Positions 5,840-7,862 of a stretch of DNA of 7,862 nt are shown piece after piece. A program made the position numbers and the translations under genes. The notes beneath the pieces are model-generated. The model saw only the letters and a list, made by a program, of their open reading frames with translations. It was not told the DNA's origin and ran no database searches. Source of the stretch: Candidatus Poribacteria bacterium (lineage in GTDB: Bacteria; Poribacteria; WGA-4E; WGA-3G); NCBI GenBank assembly GCA_009845505.1, contig VXZL01000416.1, forward strand, positions 1 through 7,862, written 5' to 3'. Position 1 is the stretch's first letter. Each line of letters starts with the position of its first letter.

Positions 5840-6643
5840 CTATAGATACGCGTTCAATTCAGCCTCAGTTGGTGTTGGTGTAGAGATACCACCTTCAGGG
5901 ACTTCCACCTTCGCCGTCCAAGCAATAGCATTGAGAATAAACTTACGGAGCTGGTCATCACCCCAATTCCGGTGGAGATGCCCACCTGTAAACCCAAATC
6001 CACGACCGCCATCTGGACGCTCCACACACCATCCTAAATGTTGGGGTTCACCGTTTGCTACCGACGCACGGACGTGTGGATTCCCGCTATGCGGTCCATC
6101 GGGTCTTTTAAGCGTGGATTCCGGGGCAATCGCACTCAATACCGGTGTCACCCCTTGCATATTTTCACGAAACCGCATGTGATAATACCATTCATCTTCC
6201 AGCGAAAACGGCTCCAACCCGCGTGTCGTCGGGTGTTCAGGAAATCCTGTAAACGTCGCTGTCCAATACGGATTGACCGAAAGGTGCGTTTCAAAGTAGC
6301 CCCCGATCCAGTCTAAGAAACGGTCGCCGGGTTCACCCTTCGGCACCTCGACTGCATAGTGCAACATCGCAAGTCCTATACCCTGTGCCATCAACGCAGA
6401 GATCTGATCCAGATGCGGAATTGTAAGATGCTTCGCACCGCCATCTGAATAGATAATAATAGCATCTGTATCAGCGAAAGTCGCGGGATCTGTGGGCCAT
6501 CCTTGAGAGACGACCGCTTCCACACCGTCAACAGTTTTGTTCAACTGATCGGCGAGAAAGGCACATCCCGCAGGATGCTCATGTGATCCACCGCCATGAC
6601 TCGCGCTCCCTGCCACCATAACAATTCGAGATTTTTTTGCCAT
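5840..6643 (-). CDS. ThuA-like domain protein (trehalose-utilisation family)
   Basis: A 267-residue protein spanning a full ThuA-like domain, a class I glutamine-amidotransferase-like flavodoxin fold common in glycan-degradation loci. Seen: N-terminal strand RIVMVAGSASHGGGSHEH (6-23), DTDAIIIYSDGG (58-69), the elbow region GIGLAMLHYAVEVP (88-101) where glutamine amidotransferases carry Cys but this family has His95, DEWYYHM (150-156), PHVRASVANGEPQHLGWCVE (189-208), and the C-terminal GRGFGFTGGHLHRNW (213-227). No signal peptide is visible, so a cytosolic location is likely. The ATG has AAGGAGG nine bases upstream. Its reaction is not known from sequence; ThuA relatives act on keto-sugars or are sugar hydrolase-associated. 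It is the first gene of the minus-strand run and faces the divergent amidohydrolase, so the two may belong to one catabolic unit. Confidence 0.9.
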   Translation of the reverse strand: MAKKSRIVMVAGSASHGGGSHEHPAGCAFLADQLNKTVDGVEAVVSQGWPTDPATFADTDAIIIYSDGGAKHLTIPHLDQISALMAQGIGLAMLHYAVEVPKGEPGDRFLDWIGGYFETHLSVNPYWTATFTGFPEHPTTRGLEPFSLEDEWYYHMRFRENMQGVTPVLSAIAPESTLKRPDGPHSGNPHVRASVANGEPQHLGWCVERPDGGRGFGFTGGHLHRNWGDDQLRKFILNAIAWTAKVEVPEGGISTPTPTEAELNAYL

Positions 6644-6676
6644 ATTTTAAAGCCTCCTTTTGGAATATCTATCAAG

Positions 6677-6704
6677 TTTATCATATCCTCTGACTTTTTG
6701 CCAA
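6677..6704 (-). promoter_or_regulatory. candidate promoter of the thuA-to-sulfatase run
   Basis: On the minus strand TTGGCA (6699-6704, five of six to TTGACA) and GATAAA (6677-6682, four of six to TATAAT) are 16 bases apart, about 35 bases before the thuA start. It is weaker than the divergent promoter for the amidohydrolase, but is the best candidate in the region. Confidence 0.4.
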
Positions 6705-6717
6705 ACTTTTTGGTAAA
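6697..6717. promoter_or_regulatory. 21-bp palindrome, candidate operator
   Basis: TTTGCCAAA (6697-6705) and TTTGGTAAA (6709-6717) are inverted copies with a single mismatch around a CTT centre. The palindrome covers the -35 box of the candidate thuA promoter, where a repressor would block transcription. No regulator gene is present in the window, so the binding protein is unknown; a DNA hairpin without regulatory role is possible. Confidence 0.4.
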
Positions 6718-6752
6718 TGGCTGTTGGCTCATAGCGATTGGCTGTTAGCGAG
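6718..6752 (+). repeat. degenerate heptamer array, five units
   Basis: Five consecutive seven-base units follow the pattern T-G/A-G-C-x-x-x: TGGCTGT, TGGCTCA, TAGCGAT, TGGCTGT and TAGCGAG. Units one and four are identical. It resembles the short tandemly repeated repetitive (STRR) sequences described in cyanobacteria and other genomes. It is intergenic and lies directly beside the 21-bp palindrome. A related array in the opposite orientation follows the amidohydrolase gene. Confidence 0.6.
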
Positions 6753-6762
6753 CAGCCTCTTA

Positions 6763-6809
6763 AAATCCGCGTAATCCGTATCATCCGTGAAAATCCGAGA
6801 TTCAGACAA
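6763..6809 (+). repeat. ATCCG short-period repeat
   Basis: Four ATCCG cores start at 6765, 6774, 6783 and 6793, so the period is nine, nine and ten bases, with A-rich or GT-rich linkers; the array closes with GATTCAGACAA. It is non-coding despite an open frame running through it, and is the kind of element that recurs between genes in some uncultured lineages. That wider recurrence is from memory and is not shown by this window. Confidence 0.5.
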
Positions 6810-6843
6810 CGCGCGAAAACGTTACCTACTTTTAAAGAAAATA

Positions 6844-6872
6844 TTGACAATCCCAGAAGGAAGGATTAAAAT
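6844..6872 (+). promoter_or_regulatory. sigma70-type promoter of the amidohydrolase gene
   Basis: A perfect TTGACA (6844-6849), a 17-base spacer and TAAAAT (6867-6872, five of six to TATAAT). Transcription should start near 6879, giving a leader of about 28 bases before the ATG at 6907. This is the best promoter match in the window. It also rules against the upstream in-frame ATG at 6871, which overlaps the -10 box. Confidence 0.75.
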
Positions 6873-6894
6873 GGTAGGAAATCCAATACACAGC

Positions 6895-6899
6895 AGGAG
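6895..6899 (+). promoter_or_regulatory. ribosome binding site deciding the amidohydrolase start
   Basis: AGGAG lies seven bases before the ATG at 6907. Together with the promoter position it selects this start over those at 6787 and 6871. Confidence 0.7.
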
Positions 6900-6906
6900 C
6901 AACGCA

Positions 6907-7764
6907 ATGGAGAGATTCCCGATTGTTGATACACACGTTCATCTATGGCACCCAGAACAGTTGAGATACCCGTGGCTTTCGGAAGTGCCAGCCCTAAACA
7001 GCCCCTATCTCCTAAAAGATTACATCGCCGCTTATGGTGAATTAGAAATCGAATCTATCGTTTTTGTCCAATGCGATACACACCCCGATGACGGTTTGAA
7101 AGAGACGGCGTGGGTGACCTCCCTTGCAACAACAGTAGAGCCTCGGATTCAAGGGATTGTCGCCTGGGCTCCGCTCGAAGAGGGCGAACAGGTCGCGCCC
7201 TTCGTCGAAAAATTGGCAGAGAACCCACTTGTTAAAGGTATCCGTAGACTCATTCAATCCGAAAGCGTTGATTTCTGTATCCAACCCGACTTTGTAAGCG
7301 GCGTTAAAGTGCTTTCCCGCTACGGGTTGAGTTTTGACCTCTGTATTTTTCATCCGCAACTCGCCAACGCGATCCGACTCGTGGAGCAGTGTCCGCACGT
7401 CCAATTCATCTTGGACCATATCGGCAAACCCGACATCAAGAACCAACTTTTTGAGCCGTGGAAACAGGAGATCGAGACGCTCGCGGGATTTCCAAACGTC
7501 CATTGCAAAATTTCTGGATTGGTAACGGAAGCCGACTTTGAATCGTGGACCCCTACTGACCTACAGCCGTATATTGCGCATGTGATTCGTTGCTTCGGTT
7601 TTGATCGGGTTATATACGGAAGCGATTGGCCCGTTTCTACACAGGCATCTGATTATCCACGATGGGTGCAGACACTGAAAGAAGCCGTCTCAGGCTGCTC
7701 CCCTGAAGAGATACGAAACCTCTTTCGCGACAATGCAATTAGGTTTTATAGGTTGGATTCGTAG
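6907..7764 (+). CDS. amidohydrolase family 2 protein, L-fuconolactonase-like
   Basis: A 285-residue metal-dependent TIM-barrel hydrolase (amidohydrolase-related, the group of L-fuconolactonase, rhamnonolactonase and 2-pyrone-4,6-dicarboxylate hydrolase), which open lactone rings in sugar-acid or aromatic breakdown. Seen: the N-terminal metal motif DTHVHLW (8-14; His10, His12), RYPWL (20-24) typical of fuconolactonases, VKGIRRLIQSE (109-119), QFILDHIGKPDI (166-177) with His171, KISGL (201-205), and YGSDWPV (237-243) with the metal/catalytic Asp240. No signal peptide, so cytosolic. Longer starts at 6787 and 6871 are rejected because the first 40 residues are not family-like and the promoter's -10 box overlaps the second. 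It is transcribed divergently from the ThuA/PhyH genes, which suggests linked sugar catabolism. The exact lactone substrate cannot be read from sequence. Confidence 0.93.
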   Translation: MERFPIVDTHVHLWHPEQLRYPWLSEVPALNSPYLLKDYIAAYGELEIESIVFVQCDTHPDDGLKETAWVTSLATTVEPRIQGIVAWAPLEEGEQVAPFVEKLAENPLVKGIRRLIQSESVDFCIQPDFVSGVKVLSRYGLSFDLCIFHPQLANAIRLVEQCPHVQFILDHIGKPDIKNQLFEPWKQEIETLAGFPNVHCKISGLVTEADFESWTPTDLQPYIAHVIRCFGFDRVIYGSDWPVSTQASDYPRWVQTLKEAVSGCSPEEIRNLFRDNAIRFYRLDS

Positions 7765-7766
7765 CG

Positions 7767-7790
7767 GTCAGTAATCAGTAGTCAGCAGTC
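7767..7790 (-). repeat. degenerate heptamer array after the amidohydrolase stop
   Basis: On the plus strand the units are GTCAGTA, ATCAGTA, GTCAGCA and a partial GTC. Read on the minus strand they become GACTGCT, GACTACT, GATTACT, the same G-R-Y-T-x-Y-T style as GGCTGTT in the array at 6718-6752. It begins two bases after the stop codon. No classical terminator is visible here. Confidence 0.55.
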
Positions 7791-7862
7791 GATTTGGTGG
7801 ATTGGAACGATTATGGTAAACCTTAGAATTAATTAGACATTCAGGACCGGTGCGGTTAGAAA
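7791..7862. other. right-edge non-coding stretch, possible half of a hairpin repeat
   Basis: No coding frame, RNA gene or terminator can be supported here. The last bases, GGACCGGTGCGGTTAGAAA, look like the left arm and loop of a GC-rich intergenic hairpin whose right arm would lie beyond the window. This cannot be confirmed from the sequence given. Confidence 0.2.

Noticed and set aside
6718..6809. CRISPR array
   Set aside because: The units are only 7-10 bases, degenerate and without spacers, and no cas gene is present.
6787..6906. Forty extra N-terminal codons for the amidohydrolase
   Set aside because: This stretch holds the ATCCG repeat, the promoter and the ribosome site; the encoded residues are not family-like.
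7042..7503. 153-codon open frame on the minus strand
   Set aside because: Antisense to the amidohydrolase, whose metal motifs are intact; the antisense protein has no recognisable domain.
1..7862. A complete previously undescribed multi-gene system
   Set aside because: All larger genes belong to known families, and the minus-strand run mixes housekeeping, toxin-antitoxin and catabolic genes without a clear shared module; novelty is limited to the individual residue and architecture changes listed.

Overview
The window reads as a piece of a bacterial chromosome with a housekeeping core (argH, pyrF) between accessory catabolic genes and toxin-antitoxin genes. The mix suggests an uncultured, mostly marine lineage of the Candidatus Poribacteria / Planctomycetes-like type. 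The pointers are a sulfatase-fold hydrolase, a PhyH-family dioxygenase, a ThuA-like protein and a fuconolactonase-type amidohydrolase close together, plus short degenerate heptamer and ATCCG-type repeats between genes. This placement is inference from gene content; no rRNA or other taxonomic marker is present.

Layout: everything from 6643 down to 86 lies on the minus strand in one tight run. In transcription order it is: ThuA-like protein (5840-6643), PhyH-family oxygenase (4911-5765), VapB-like antitoxin (4617-4865), a 12-codon stump of vapC (4568-4606), argH (3053-4561), HigB-type toxin (2753-3034), putative HigA-side antitoxin (2351-2710), pyrF (1527-2240, TTG start) and a sulfatase-superfamily hydrolase (86-1522). 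Several junctions are very short (4 bp between pyrF and the hydrolase, 6 bp between the vapC stump and argH, 18 bp between argH and higB). A perfect TATAAT with a fair -35 box after the last gene (52-80) points out of the left edge.

A divergent intergenic region (6644-6906) separates this run from one plus-strand gene, an amidohydrolase of the fuconolactonase / pyrone-dicarboxylate hydrolase group (6907-7764). It holds a near-consensus sigma70 promoter for the amidohydrolase, a weaker promoter facing thuA with a 21-bp palindrome over its -35 box, a heptamer array and an ATCCG array. A second, related heptamer array in the opposite orientation follows the amidohydrolase stop.

How the genes fit together: ArgH (last step of arginine synthesis) and PyrF (last step of UMP synthesis) both lie downstream of carbamoyl phosphate. 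They are interrupted by one complete and one decayed toxin-antitoxin locus. The ThuA-like protein, PhyH oxygenase, sulfatase-fold hydrolase and amidohydrolase are typical of glycan or organosulfur/organophosphorus scavenging, but no substrate can be read from the sequence. I found no CRISPR array, tRNA, rRNA, transposase or complete new multi-gene system. The points most worth following are Thr in place of the formylglycine Cys in the sulfatase-like protein, the unusual HIHCGG metal-site motif in the PhyH protein, the vapC stump fused to the argH start region, and the HigA-side protein with no visible DNA-binding domain.
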